Source: Clostridia bacterium
GTDB lineage: Bacteria > Bacillota > Clostridia > Christensenellales > Aristaeellaceae
DNA length: 64,000 nucleotides
Assembly (NCBI GenBank): GCA_017448975.1
Contig: JAFSKN010000016.1
Span: 62,001-126,000, forward strand
Direction of reading: 5' to 3'
Shown: positions 37,367 through 47,403 of the stretch, piece by piece
Position numbering within the stretch: the stretch's first letter is position 1
How the letters are laid out: every line of letters begins with the position of its first letter
Notes under the pieces: model-generated
The model's input: only the letters and a program-made list of their open reading frames with translations
Told to the model about the DNA's origin: nothing
The model's database searches: none
Program-made: the position numbers and the translations under genes

Positions 37367-37530
37367 GGGGGAAACCGCTCTTTGGATGCCAAAGAGCGGT
37401 TTCCCCCTTTCCGCAGCCTCAATCGGCGCAACTCCCCACAGGGGAGATTGCTTGTTTCGGCTGATCTCACCTCGGACGATATTTCCGCCACAGGCGGTCG
37501 TCCGAGGTTCGTCCCCCTCCGAGAAAGCAA
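37367..37530 (+). repeat. Dispersed hairpin element, copy 4 (long, three-hairpin form)
   Basis: Starting 16 nt after the trkH stop, hairpin 1 (37367-37407) is followed by CCGCAGCCTCAATCG, hairpin 2 (CTCCCC aca GGGGAG), the linker GTTTCGGCTGATCTCACC, hairpin 3 (CTCGGACGA ... TCGTCCGAG enclosing CCGCC aca GGCGG) and the tail TCCGAGAAAGCAA. The layout is the same as at 39697-39864, with paired stem changes. A bidirectional terminator follows at 37601, so the element would be part of the trkH mRNA. Confidence 0.88.
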
Positions 37531-37600
37531 TAAAAAATCTGGCCAAATGCAATTTTTCTTCAAAACCTTGTGAGAGAAAAGAGAATGGCTGCTTTGAATG

Positions 37601-37637
37601 AAAAAAACTGTCCCTTTTTGAGCAGGACAGTTTTTTT
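37601..37637. terminator. Bidirectional terminator between trkH and dnaJ
   Basis: The stem AAACTGTCC / GGACAGTTT is flanked by A-runs and T-runs on both sides (AAAAAAACTGTCC ... GGACAGTTTTTTT), so it works for both convergent operons. The remaining 37351-37716 space is filled by hairpin-element copies 4 and 5. Confidence 0.9.
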
Positions 37638-37640
37638 GCG

Positions 37641-37703
37641 GTTTTCTCGGAAGGGGGTCTGGGGGAAACCGCTCTTTTGCCTCAAAAGAGCGGTTTCCCC
37701 CAG
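37641..37703 (-). repeat. Dispersed hairpin element, copy 5 (short form)
   Basis: A 45-bp palindrome at 37659-37703 starts 13 nt after the dnaJ stop, with tail CCGAGAAAAC distal. The stem top CTCTTTTG/CAAAAGAG is a compensatory variant of CTCTTTGG/CCAAAGAG. It lies upstream of the terminator in the dnaJ transcript. Confidence 0.87.
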
Positions 37704-37716
37704 AAAACTTTTTCGG

Positions 37717-38850
37717 TCAGCCGTTGAAGAGTTCTTTTACCTTATCCAGGAAGCTCTTGCGGGTTTCGTATTCCTTGCCGGAGGAGGCGTCCTCGAACTG
37801 GCGGAGCAGGTCCTTCTGCTTTTCGGAAAGACGGCGGGGGATTTCCACCCGGATATGCAGGATCAGGTCGCCCCGGTAGGTGCTGCGAAGCTGCTGGATG
37901 CCCTGGCCTTTCAGGCGGATTTCGGCGTCGTTCTGGGTGCCCTCGGGGATATGCACGGTGGTTTTGCCGCCTCCTAAGGTGGGCACGTCGATTTCCGCGC
38001 CCAGGGCCGCCTGGGTGAAGGAAATGGGCAGGTCCAAATGCAGGTTGGTGCCGTCCCGCTTGAAGAGCTTGTGGGGACGCACGGTGATCTGAATGTACAG
38101 ATCGCCGTTGGGGCCGCCGTTGCGGCCCGGCTCGCCCTGGCCGTTCATCACGATGGTCTGGCCGTTGTCGATGCCCGCGGGCACTTTGACGGAGGCGGTG
38201 CGGCGGCGGCGCAGACGGCCCGTGCCGGCGCAGGCAGAGCACTTGTCGGTGATCACCTTGCCGGTGCCGCCGCAGGTGGAGCAGGTGCGCACGGTGACCA
38301 TGAAGCCGCCGGACACGCGAACCTGGCCCGTGCCTTTGCAGGTGGGGCAGGTCTTGGGCTGGGTGCCGGGCTTGGCGCCGGTGCCGTGGCAGGTGTCGCA
38401 GTTTTCGCTGCGGGTGAACTCAAAGGATTTTTCGCAGCCGAAAGCGGCTTCCTCAAAGGAAATGCGTAGATCGTAGCGCAGGTCGTTGCCCTGCATGGGG
38501 GCGTTGCGCCGCTGGGCCGCGCTGGCGCCCATGCCGCCGCCGAAGAGCTGGTCGAAAATATCGCCCATACCGCCGAAGCCGCTGAAATCAAAGCCGCCCG
38601 CACCGCCGCCGAAGCCGCCCATGTTGGGGCCGTCGTGACCGAACTGGTCATAGCGCGCGCGCTTTTCCGGGTCGGACAGAACCTCGTTGGCTTCGTTCAG
38701 CTCCTTGAAGCGCTCCTCAGCCTGCTTGTCGTTGGGGTGCAGGTCGGGGTGGCATTCCTTGGCGAGTTTCCGGTACGCCTTTTTGATATCCTCGGCGCTG
38801 GCCTTTTTATCTACGCCCAGCACTTCGTAGTAGTCTCTTTTTGTTGCCAT
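37717..38850 (-). CDS. dnaJ: Chaperone DnaJ
   Basis: DnaJ stimulates DnaK ATPase and delivers unfolded clients. The 377-residue protein has the J domain with the HPD motif (ECHPDLHP), a Gly-rich linker, four zinc-binding repeats ([32 protein letters not shown]) and the C-terminal substrate-binding domain. It is the last gene of the hrcA-grpE-dnaK operon, but a secreted-protein gene and two hairpin elements separate it from dnaK. Confidence 0.97.
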   Translation of the reverse strand: MATKRDYYEVLGVDKKASAEDIKKAYRKLAKECHPDLHPNDKQAEERFKELNEANEVLSDPEKRARYDQFGHDGPNMGGFGGGAGGFDFSGFGGMGDIFDQLFGGGMGASAAQRRNAPMQGNDLRYDLRISFEEAAFGCEKSFEFTRSENCDTCHGTGAKPGTQPKTCPTCKGTGQVRVSGGFMVTVRTCSTCGGTGKVITDKCSACAGTGRLRRRRTASVKVPAGIDNGQTIVMNGQGEPGRNGGPNGDLYIQITVRPHKLFKRDGTNLHLDLPISFTQAALGAEIDVPTLGGGKTTVHIPEGTQNDAEIRLKGQGIQQLRSTYRGDLILHIRVEIPRRLSEKQKDLLRQFEDASSGKEYETRKSFLDKVKELFNG

Positions 38851-38884
38851 TGTTTCCTCAACTCACAATTAGTTGATTTTATTT

Positions 38885-38950
38885 CTGGGGGAAACCGCTC
38901 TTTGGTGCCCAAAAAGCGGTTTCCCCCAGCCCCCCTTTCCGAGAAAGGCG
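38885..38950 (+). repeat. Dispersed hairpin element, copy 6 (short form, opposite polarity)
   Basis: A 45-bp imperfect palindrome at 38885-38929 is followed on the plus strand by CCCCCTTTCCGAGAAAG. It lies 34 bp upstream of the dnaJ ATG and is the only copy not directly behind a stop codon in the usual polarity. Together with copy 7 it brackets the secreted-protein gene as inverted copies. Confidence 0.85.
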
Positions 38951-39028
38951 AATGGGAAGTGAATGAATACTATTCCCTGCTTCAGCCACATAATACAAAA
39001 GGTGGGAATCATAGCTGATTACACTTCT

Positions 39029-39682
39029 TTATTGCCACGGGACGTAAAACCGGTGAATGGTGGCCAGATTGCCTTCGCCGTCGAAAACCACGTACACATT
39101 GGAGGCGGTCAGGCCTACGTTATACACCTGGTCGGCATCCTCCTCCAGCAATCGGGTCGTCAGCTCCCGGGCGGTATGCACCACGGGCAATTCCAACATG
39201 TTTCCAGTTTCGTCGTTGATATAATCCAGAAACAGCAGGCTGTCCTTCACCGGGCATTCGATCACGGCCAGCTCGATCCAAGTATAGGCGTCGTCCCATT
39301 CGGATACCGCCGCGAAATCGCCGCTGCCGTCAGAGCACCGGGACAAATTGACGCTGCCGTCGTTAATCTTGATGTAATCGCCCCAGTAGTCTTGTTTCGC
39401 TATGGTTTCAATCGTAACTTCCCGGCCATCGGTGTAAATGCTGTCGCCCACCTTCAGGGCCTCTACATCTTCCCAGGAAAAGATTTCGGGCACGATCAGT
39501 TCCACGGTCAGGGTATTTTCTTTTTCGTTGTATCCCAGGATGCGGGCATAGGAGGCCGTTTTTTCCAGATGCTCCGGGTTGATTTCCGCCGCAAGGGCGG
39601 TGATCACATCGGCGGAGGCAACGGAACAAAAAAACGGAGAAATCGTCAGCATGAGGGCGATTGATAGAACCAGCTTCTTCAT
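39029..39682 (-). CDS. Secreted hypothetical protein inserted between dnaK and dnaJ
   Basis: This 217-residue protein has a signal peptide (LVLSIALMLTISPFFCSVASAD). I recognise no family. The mature part is predicted mixed alpha/beta with acidic surface and ends HRFYVPWQ. It separates dnaK from dnaJ, which are normally adjacent in Bacillota. It is flanked by inverted copies of the dispersed hairpin element (38885-38950 and 39697-39864), which suggests that it arrived as an insertion. Being within the operon, it should be heat-shock induced unless transcription ends before it. Confidence 0.6.
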   Translation of the reverse strand: MKKLVLSIALMLTISPFFCSVASADVITALAAEINPEHLEKTASYARILGYNEKENTLTVELIVPEIFSWEDVEALKVGDSIYTDGREVTIETIAKQDYWGDYIKINDGSVNLSRCSDGSGDFAAVSEWDDAYTWIELAVIECPVKDSLLFLDYINDETGNMLELPVVHTARELTTRLLEEDADQVYNVGLTASNVYVVFDGEGNLATIHRFYVPWQ

Positions 39683-39696
39683 ATCTTCCTCCTATT

Positions 39697-39864
39697 GCTT
39701 TCTTGGAAAGGGGACGAACCGCCGATGACCGCCTGTGGCGGAAATCTCATCGGCGGTGAGATCAGCCGAAACGAGCAATGTCCGCATGAAGCGGACTTGC
39801 GACGATTGAGGCTGCGGACCTGGGGGAAACCGCTCTTTGGCTTCCAAAGAATGGTTTCCCCCAG
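39697..39864 (-). repeat. Dispersed hairpin element, copy 7 (long, three-hairpin form)
   Basis: Read on the minus strand from 13 nt after the dnaK stop: hairpin 1, CCGCAGCCTCAATCG, hairpin 2 (GTCCGC ttcat GCGGAC), GTTTCGGCTGATCTCACC, hairpin 3 (CGCCGATGA ... TCATCGGCG enclosing CCGCC aca GGCGG), tail CCAAGAAAGCAA. Linkers are almost identical to copy 4, while stems differ by compensatory pairs. Confidence 0.88.
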
Positions 39865-39877
39865 AATCATTTACTTC

Positions 39878-41758
<1,881 letters not shown>

Positions 41759-41763
41759 TCACT

Positions 41764-42378
41764 TTATTCGGCAACCACTTTGACCATAGCATGGCGCAGG
41801 ACAAAGTCTCCCATCTTGTAGCCCTTCTGGAGTACGGCGCAGACGGTGCCGGGTTCGCCCTCGTCGGCGGTTCCCTGCATGACGGCGTTTTCCAGGTTGG
41901 GGTCAAATTTCTCTTTGGGCCGGTCGATGACGGTGACGCCGCGCTTCTCCAGGGCGTCCATGAGCTGCTTGTAAACCAGCTTCACGCCGGTCATCAGGCT
42001 CTCGTCGCACGTTTCCTGGGCGGTGGCGCGTTCCAGATTGTCCACCACGGGCAGGAGCTGCTTGATGAAATCCCGGGCCCCGTCCTCAAAGGCTTCGGCG
42101 CGGGTGGCCTTGGTGCGGCGGCGGAAGTTTTCAAAGTCCGCCTGCACCCGCTGGGCCAGATTCAGGTATTCGTCCGCCTTGGCCTGAGCTTCTTTCAGGG
42201 CGTCGTTTTCCTGTTCGGGCTGTTCCTCCCCGGGCGCTTCCGCGTTCGGCGCGCCGTCGTCCGCGGGCGCTTCCCGGTTGGCTTCTTCTAAGATTTCCTC
42301 GGGCTGTTCCCCGTCGGCGGGCCGGTTTTTCTGATCGAATGACATCTTGCCAAACCTCGTTTTTTTCTTTTTCTTCAT
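41764..42378 (-). CDS. grpE: Nucleotide exchange factor GrpE
   Basis: GrpE releases ADP from DnaK. The 204-residue protein has an acidic, Pro/Glu-rich N-terminal tail, a long helical coiled coil (NLAQRVQADFENFRRRT, the family signature) and the C-terminal beta-wing (VMQGTADEGEPGTVCAVLQKGYKM). The start at 42378 has GAAGG upstream; an ATG 33 nt further in is an alternative. It begins 13 bp after hrcA. Confidence 0.95.
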   Translation of the reverse strand: MKKKKKTRFGKMSFDQKNRPADGEQPEEILEEANREAPADDGAPNAEAPGEEQPEQENDALKEAQAKADEYLNLAQRVQADFENFRRRTKATRAEAFEDGARDFIKQLLPVVDNLERATAQETCDESLMTGVKLVYKQLMDALEKRGVTVIDRPKEKFDPNLENAVMQGTADEGEPGTVCAVLQKGYKMGDFVLRHAMVKVVAE

Positions 42379-42391
42379 TTTGGTCGCCTTC

Positions 42392-43411
42392 TTATTCGCC
42401 CAGCATTTCGCTCAGCGCCCCGCCGATGGCGGACAGGGCGGAAAGCACGTTTCCGTAGGGCATCCGCGTGGGGCCGATCACGCCCACGAAGCCCCGGTGC
42501 CCCTGGCCCACCTGATAGCTGGCCGTGACCACCGAGCAGTCCGCCATCTCCGGCATGCCCGTTTCCGGACCGATGCGCACGGAAAAGGCGCTTTCGCCTG
42601 CGGGCAGCAGGGACATGAGCTTTTCCCTTTCCTCCAGAACGGAGAGGAAGGCCCGGGCTTTTTCCACGTCGGAATACTCGGGGTAGTTCAGAATGTTGCT
42701 GCGGCCGCCCACGGTCACGGTGTCGGTGGCCGATTGCCGGGCCATCTGCGCGGCCAGCTCGGCAATGCCCTGGATCACCCGGTCGTCGCCGCCCATCTGC
42801 CGGGAATAGGCTCCCAGCATTTCCTGCACCTCCTGCAGCGTCCGGCCCGCCAAGCGTTCCGTCAGCATGCGGGAGATGGCGTAGAGCGCGTCTCCGTCCA
42901 GGTTTTCGCTCACCCGGATCACCGTGTCGCGGATCGCGCCGGTGTCGGTGATGATCACCAGCAGGGCCGCGCCCCGGGGCATGGGGATCAATTGCAGGGT
43001 GGATACCCGCAGCTCCAATTGCTTGGGCATCATCACCACGGCGGTGTAACGGGTGAATTCGGAAATGGCCTGGGCCGCGCTGGTGATCACATCTTCCACC
43101 TGGCGCACCCGCTGGGTGAAGTATTCCCGGGCCAGGGGATTTTCAGGCACCCGGTTTTCCTCCAGCAGCTCGTTCACATACAGGCGGTAGGCTTTCGCGC
43201 TGGGCACCCGGCCCGCCGATACGTGGGGCTGGGCCAGATAGCCCAATTCCTCCAGGTCGCTCATCTCATTGCGAATGGTGGCGCTGGAGAGGCTGGTTTC
43301 ATACTTGCGGGAGATCGTGCGGCTGCCCACCGGCATGGCGGTGAGAACGTAATCGTCGATGATGGCACGCAGGATGCGTTCTTTCCGGGCGTCGATCGGG
43401 TGAAGTTCCAT
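42392..43411 (-). CDS. hrcA: Heat-inducible transcription repressor HrcA
   Basis: HrcA represses the dnaK operon by binding CIRCE and is kept active by GroEL. From the ATG at 43411 (GGGAGG upstream) the protein has 339 residues: an N-terminal winged-helix (ARKERILRAIIDDYVLTAMP, VGSRTISRKY, SSATIRNEMSDLEELGYL) and a GAF-like central domain. The first codon lies 29 bp after the CIRCE, so the gene is autoregulated. Order hrcA-grpE-dnaK-dnaJ is typical of Bacillota. Confidence 0.97.
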   Translation of the reverse strand: MELHPIDARKERILRAIIDDYVLTAMPVGSRTISRKYETSLSSATIRNEMSDLEELGYLAQPHVSAGRVPSAKAYRLYVNELLEENRVPENPLAREYFTQRVRQVEDVITSAAQAISEFTRYTAVVMMPKQLELRVSTLQLIPMPRGAALLVIITDTGAIRDTVIRVSENLDGDALYAISRMLTERLAGRTLQEVQEMLGAYSRQMGGDDRVIQGIAELAAQMARQSATDTVTVGGRSNILNYPEYSDVEKARAFLSVLEEREKLMSLLPAGESAFSVRIGPETGMPEMADCSVVTASYQVGQGHRGFVGVIGPTRMPYGNVLSALSAIGGALSEMLGE

Positions 43412-43440
43412 CGCACAGCCTCCCTTCTTTTTCTTTGTTG

Positions 43441-43467
43441 TTAGCACTCTATGCTGTCGAGTGCTAA
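43441..43467. promoter_or_regulatory. CIRCE operator (HrcA binding site)
   Basis: Perfect CIRCE: TTAGCACTC, 9-bp spacer, GAGTGCTAA. It lies between the hrcA promoter and its start codon. Confidence 0.97.
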
Positions 43468-43477
43468 CCACGGGTAT

Positions 43478-43506
43478 AAGATAGCACGTTTCCGGAAAAT
43501 TGTCAA
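43478..43506 (-). promoter_or_regulatory. Promoter of the hrcA-grpE-dnaK-dnaJ operon
   Basis: Minus strand TTGACA (43501-43506) and TATCTT (43478-43483), 17-bp spacer, immediately upstream of CIRCE. Confidence 0.85.
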
Positions 43507-43555
43507 TAGTTCCGAAAAAAATATTTTTGTACCCGCCGTTCGCTTTGGCGAAAAA

Positions 43556-43584
43556 TTGACTTTTTCGCGGTTTTTTGGTAATCT
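43556..43584 (+). promoter_or_regulatory. Promoter of the C39-like gene
   Basis: TTGACT (43556-43561) and TAATCT (43579-43584) with a 17-bp spacer lie 39 bp before the ATG at 43623, divergent from the hrcA promoter. Confidence 0.65.
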
Positions 43585-43622
43585 GTAGACCGTGCGCAAA
43601 ACCAGAGGGGAGGCGGGAACGC

Positions 43623-44126
43623 ATGGGCAGCCCGAAGCCGTTGGAAATGGGTTTTTCTCCGGATGGATATATCACCGACCAGGATTGCTTTTCCGCTTTT
43701 CGATACCGCACCATTCCCGCCAATTACAATGGCTGCGGATGGATCGCCGCCTATAATCTGCGGAAATTCCTGGGCCAAAAGACAGGATTTGACGAAATAC
43801 GGCGGGAAATGGACGAAATGCACTTCCTGCGGGTGCCGGGACCGACGCTCATGTGCGTGATGCGCAAATACCTGCGCAAATATGTGCCCGAGATCCGGGA
43901 AACGGTGGGCAGGGAAGCGGCGCTGGCCGCGGCCAAAGAAAGCCGGGCGGGCATATTCCGCTACCGGGAGGGATTTGAACCCCACTTCGTATCCTATATC
44001 CGGCAGGACGAAAACTGCTTCCGCTTCTTTAATATGGACGACGGCCTGGAAGACTGCGTGATGCCCATGGAGCGGTTCATCGGGGAACACTGCGCCCCCG
44101 GCACGGTGATCGTTTTCACCGTCTAA
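43623..44126 (+). CDS. C39-like cysteine peptidase-fold protein
   Basis: This 167-residue protein starts at the ATG with GGGGAGG upstream. It has NYNGCGWIAAYNLRKFLG, resembling the Cys-containing (N)CG(P/W)xAxxN motif of C39-like and papain-fold peptidases, and a later EPHFVSYIR that could give the catalytic His, followed by a strand pair ending GTVIVFTV. No signal peptide or transmembrane segment is visible, so it is cytosolic. The substrate is unknown. It shares a bidirectional terminator with the convergent pseudogene. Confidence 0.55.
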   Translation: MGSPKPLEMGFSPDGYITDQDCFSAFRYRTIPANYNGCGWIAAYNLRKFLGQKTGFDEIRREMDEMHFLRVPGPTLMCVMRKYLRKYVPEIRETVGREAALAAAKESRAGIFRYREGFEPHFVSYIRQDENCFRFFNMDDGLEDCVMPMERFIGEHCAPGTVIVFTV

Positions 44127-44161
44127 TCAAAACCACCGGCCCGGCCGGTGGTTTTGATTAG
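44123..44161. terminator. Bidirectional terminator
   Basis: The 18-bp perfect stem CTAATCAAAACCACCGGC (44123-44140) with its complement (to 44161) includes the stop codon of the C39-like gene and abuts the stop of the convergent pseudogene. Confidence 0.85.
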
Positions 44162-44162
44162 A

Positions 44163-44953
44163 CTAAACGCGCGTGATCAGCACCGCCATGCCCTCCCTGC
44201 CGGGCAGGCGCACTTTGATGAAACCGCTGACATTTTCGTGCTGTACGGTCCGGGTCATTTCCCATACGTCGATCAGTTCCGCCCGGTAGCGTTTGTCCGC
44301 CGGCAGGTCAAAGGCGCATTCGGCGCTGGTCTGTATGCCGAAGAACTGGAGAAACGCTTCCTCCCCGCAGCGGGCGCGCCACATGTGTTCGGACGCCAGG
44401 TGAGCCGCCCGGTCGTCCGGCCGCATGCGCTGAATACTGGCAAGGGCCAGATAGGTAAAATCGCCGGGGGTATAGCCGGCCTCCAGCTTTTCCTGGATTT
44501 GCTCCGGCGTCATAAGCCCCAGGCCGCTCCAGCCGGTGATCCAGGGCTCCAGGGGGCCGGGCAGGCTTTCCATGATCTGACGCAGGAACGCGATACGCCG
44601 GGGGCTTTCGCCCTTTAAGCTGCCGCCCCGGGCCCACCAGAGCACACCGTCATCGGAAAGAAAGGTTTCCCCGTGGGCGCAGTACCCGCCGGAGCACGCG
44701 CAGCGCCAGAACCGGTACACCATTTCACGGCCGGAAATGCTGCCCCAGGCGTGGGGCAGATCGCCTTCATAGCGGCATTCGTCGATGATCACGGGCTTTT
44801 GATACCGCAGTACTGGCCGCCGCCGTCATAGAAGCCCTTCACAACTGTGGTTTTTGGGCCGCAGGTGAAGGTTGCTTTCAGGTCGATGGCGGCCCATTGA
44901 TCCCGCGGCGCGCTGCCGGAAAAGGTCAGCTCAAAGGTTTCGTATTGCCGCAT
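44163..44953 (-). pseudogene. DUF5060/DUF5605 glycoside-hydrolase-like protein with internal deletion and frameshift
   Basis: From the ATG at 44953 (GGAGGG upstream) 54 codons encode QYETFELTFSGSAPRDQW and VKGFYDGGGQYC, the N-terminal DUF5060 domain, and stop at 44789. In a different frame, overlapping at GTGA, the next 209 codons encode IIDECRYEGDLPHAWGSISG and GYCAHGETFLSDDGVLWW, the end of the glycosidase core and the DUF5605 C-terminal domain. The TIM-barrel catalytic part (several hundred residues) between them is missing. The junction lies near 44790-44800. This is best explained as a deletion that fused both ends out of frame. The intact family is a putative glycoside hydrolase acting on plant glycans. 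Confidence 0.85.
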
Positions 44954-45023
44954 GGTTTCCCTCCTTCGGTGATGCGCATGAAAGAGAAAGTTTCCTGTGT
45001 TCCTATTTAATGGACAGTATGGA

Positions 45024-46493
45024 TCATAGGTTTTTCCGGGGCCACAGCACCAGCGCCGCGCCCAGCAGCACCAGCAGCGGCAGCATGGCGGTCACGATCA
45101 CCGGAGCGGTGATATTGCCCAGGGTCAGGGAACCGCGCTGGGCGGTGACGGGCAGGATGTCCAGGTTTACCGGCTCCTGACCCTGGAGGGAGCGGATCAT
45201 TTGCAGCAGGAACGCGGTGGACGAGGTGCTGCTCTGCATCCAGTAATTCAGGAACATGGTCATATCGCCCATGATGAATACGTGGGAAACCGTACCGTCC
45301 TCAAACATTTTGTCCGACCAAAGGGCCACGCAGAAGCGGCCCTCTTCGTCGCCCGGCTGTTGGGCGGCGATGGAGGACCCGTCCTCATAGTTGCGGATAT
45401 AGGCGTCGCCGGTCACCAGCAGGGGGGAGAGCATCACATCCGCGGGCACGGTATCGGGCAGGCGGAAAGCCCGGGCGGCGGTCAAAAGCAAAATATCCTC
45501 CCCGGCGGCAAGCAGGGAGCGGGTGGCGTCCGCTTCCTGCATGTAAGGCATAAGGATCACGGGGGAATCGGAATAGTAGCTTTCCTTGTCTTCCTCCTTG
45601 GCGATCACCATGCCGGGATAGGCTTCGATGCCAAAGGCCCGGAACAGCGCCTGGAAATTGCTCAGATTCAGGGGATCGGAATATTGGGAAATCACGAAAA
45701 AGTCGCCCCCGGCTTGGGCAAAAGCCATAAGCTGCGCAAGCTCCCGGTCGGTCAGGTCGTACTTGGGGGCCAGGATCATGAGCAGGTTTTCGGGATCCAA
45801 TTGCCCGCCCGCCGCCAAGTTCACCCGTTCCACCTGATAATTGGCGGAGGAAAGGGTATCCTCCAGGGCTTCCGTTTCCGAAGCGGTCATTTCCCCGTGA
45901 CCGGTCAAAATCTGAACGCGCGGCACGTCGCTCTGCGCCACGAACAGAATGGCTTCCGTGACGCTTTTTTCATAGGAATAGCTGGCCAGATCGAAATAGC
46001 CCGTTTCGGCATTGTAGGAATACAGGGTGAAATCCTCCGCCGTCAGCACCCGCGCCCGGCCCGTTTCCGGGCAGGAAACGATCAGGCAGTCTTCCGTCAC
46101 CTGCCGAAGGCCCGCCGCGTCGGAAAACTGGGTCTGCAAAACCGGGTTTTTGATCAGGCTTTCTTCCCGCACCGTCACCCGATCGGAAGCGGCGGCGTAC
46201 CTGTTCAGCAGGGAAAGGAGCATTTCGTCGCCACCGGAGGCGGGCACCACCGCGTAAAGAACCACGTCCTTGTCCAACTGGGCCAGGGCGGCGTTGGTCA
46301 CCGCGCCCTGGGTGGCGGCCCCGTTGAAGGAGCAGTCGATTTGCAGGGCGAAGCGCTTTTCCAGGCTGTCCGAAAGCAGCCCGATCAGCAGCACCAGCAC
46401 CACCGCCGCCGCCGTCAGCAGCATGGAAAAGCCGCCGCAGCGGAATTTCCGATTGTTTTTACATTTTTCAAACCACGTCTTGATCTGTTTCAT
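45024..46493 (-). CDS. GldG-like ABC transporter auxiliary protein
   Basis: This 489-residue membrane protein has one N-terminal helix (FSMLLTAAAVVLVLLIGLL), a large extracytoplasmic domain and one C-terminal helix (VIVTAMLPLLVLLGAALVLW). The middle matches the ABC_transp_aux/GldG family (ILTGHGEMTASETEALEDTL, then LLMILAPKYDLTDREL). In Bacteroidota GldG with GldA and GldF supports gliding; in Clostridia such sets are exporters of unknown substrate. It follows the permease gene by 3 bp, so both should be in one operon. Confidence 0.85.
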   Translation of the reverse strand: MKQIKTWFEKCKNNRKFRCGGFSMLLTAAAVVLVLLIGLLSDSLEKRFALQIDCSFNGAATQGAVTNAALAQLDKDVVLYAVVPASGGDEMLLSLLNRYAAASDRVTVREESLIKNPVLQTQFSDAAGLRQVTEDCLIVSCPETGRARVLTAEDFTLYSYNAETGYFDLASYSYEKSVTEAILFVAQSDVPRVQILTGHGEMTASETEALEDTLSSANYQVERVNLAAGGQLDPENLLMILAPKYDLTDRELAQLMAFAQAGGDFFVISQYSDPLNLSNFQALFRAFGIEAYPGMVIAKEEDKESYYSDSPVILMPYMQEADATRSLLAAGEDILLLTAARAFRLPDTVPADVMLSPLLVTGDAYIRNYEDGSSIAAQQPGDEEGRFCVALWSDKMFEDGTVSHVFIMGDMTMFLNYWMQSSTSSTAFLLQMIRSLQGQEPVNLDILPVTAQRGSLTLGNITAPVIVTAMLPLLVLLGAALVLWPRKNL

Positions 46494-46496
46494 GCT

Positions 46497-47210
46497 TTAT
46501 GCCTCGCTCCATCGCCGGGCATCCAGCACCCGCACGCTCAAAAACAGCATCACGCCCATGAACAGCACGTTGTACAGCACGTTGGACAGGCTCAACTGCC
46601 CCAAGGCGAAGGGGGCGAAGCGCTGGTAGAGACTGATAAAATTCAGAACGGAGCTGACCCAGTCCACCGTGACGGCGGAGGCCAAAATATCCGCCAGCCA
46701 TACCAGCAGGTTCACTCCGATGCCCGCGGCGGCGGCGGTGGTTTGGCTTTTGGCGAAACAGGATATGAATAAATCCAGCGCCAGGAAGGCGCAGCCCTGG
46801 AGGATCAAACCCAAATACGCCACCGCCGTTTCGGCCGCGTACAGGGTGCCGTACAGGGCCACGATCAGGGCGTACATGCCCGTTGCCCCCACGGTGATCA
46901 GCAGCACCGTGCAGGCGGCGAAAAATTTTCCCAGCACCAGCCCGCTTAAAGAACAAGGGGAGGATAAAAGCAATTGATCCGTGTGCCGCCTGCGCTCCCC
47001 CGCAATCAGGCGCATGGCCAAAAGGGGACTCAGCAGCATCCATAAATAGCTCATCTGAGAAAGCAGCTCCAGCAGGTTGCAGGATCGGGAGGCCAAATTG
47101 GTGACGCCGAAAAAGATGCTGGACAGCGCCAGAAAAACCCCCATGAACACGTAAGCGGCGGGGGTGTAAAAATAACTCTGCATTTCCCGGCGGTAAATCG
47201 CGAACATCAA
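46497..47210 (-). CDS. ABC-2 type permease, GldF-like
   Basis: This 237-residue protein has about six membrane helices and starts MMFAIYRREMQSYFYTPAAYVF, the typical GldF/NosY-like N-terminus (ExxxYF.SP.AY). LLSPLLAMRLIAGERRRHTDQLL is the conserved coupling loop (ExR..gT). It lies between the ATPase gene upstream and the GldG-like gene downstream; a heptamer-repeat element is inserted between it and the ATPase gene. Confidence 0.9.
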   Translation of the reverse strand: MMFAIYRREMQSYFYTPAAYVFMGVFLALSSIFFGVTNLASRSCNLLELLSQMSYLWMLLSPLLAMRLIAGERRRHTDQLLLSSPCSLSGLVLGKFFAACTVLLITVGATGMYALIVALYGTLYAAETAVAYLGLILQGCAFLALDLFISCFAKSQTTAAAAGIGVNLLVWLADILASAVTVDWVSSVLNFISLYQRFAPFALGQLSLSNVLYNVLFMGVMLFLSVRVLDARRWSEA

Positions 47211-47248
47211 ACCGGTTCCTTCCTCTAATCATTCAATTGGTTTATAGG

Positions 47249-47382
47249 ATGCTTTAAGTCAACGAAGGAGTTGAGAGTTGGGAGTTGAGAGTTGAGATTT
47301 ATCAATCAAAGCAGAATTACTTTGTGACACTATATTATCTCAACTCGCAACTCTTAACTCTCCACTCTGATTTAAAGCGTTC
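47249..47382. repeat. Inverted heptamer-repeat element with terminal repeats (GAGTTGA type)
   Basis: The ends ATGCTTTAAGTCA (from 47249) and its near inverse TGATTTAAAGCGTTC (to 47382) enclose arms of tandem GAGTTGA/GAGTTGG 7-mers (left 47267-47299, right about 47336-47367) and a ~36-bp AT-rich spacer. It lies inside the GldAFG-type operon between ATPase and permease. The terminal repeat is shared with the elements at 51726 and 62491. Confidence 0.85.
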
Positions 47383-47403
47383 AAAATATCCTTCGGCTGT
47401 TTC

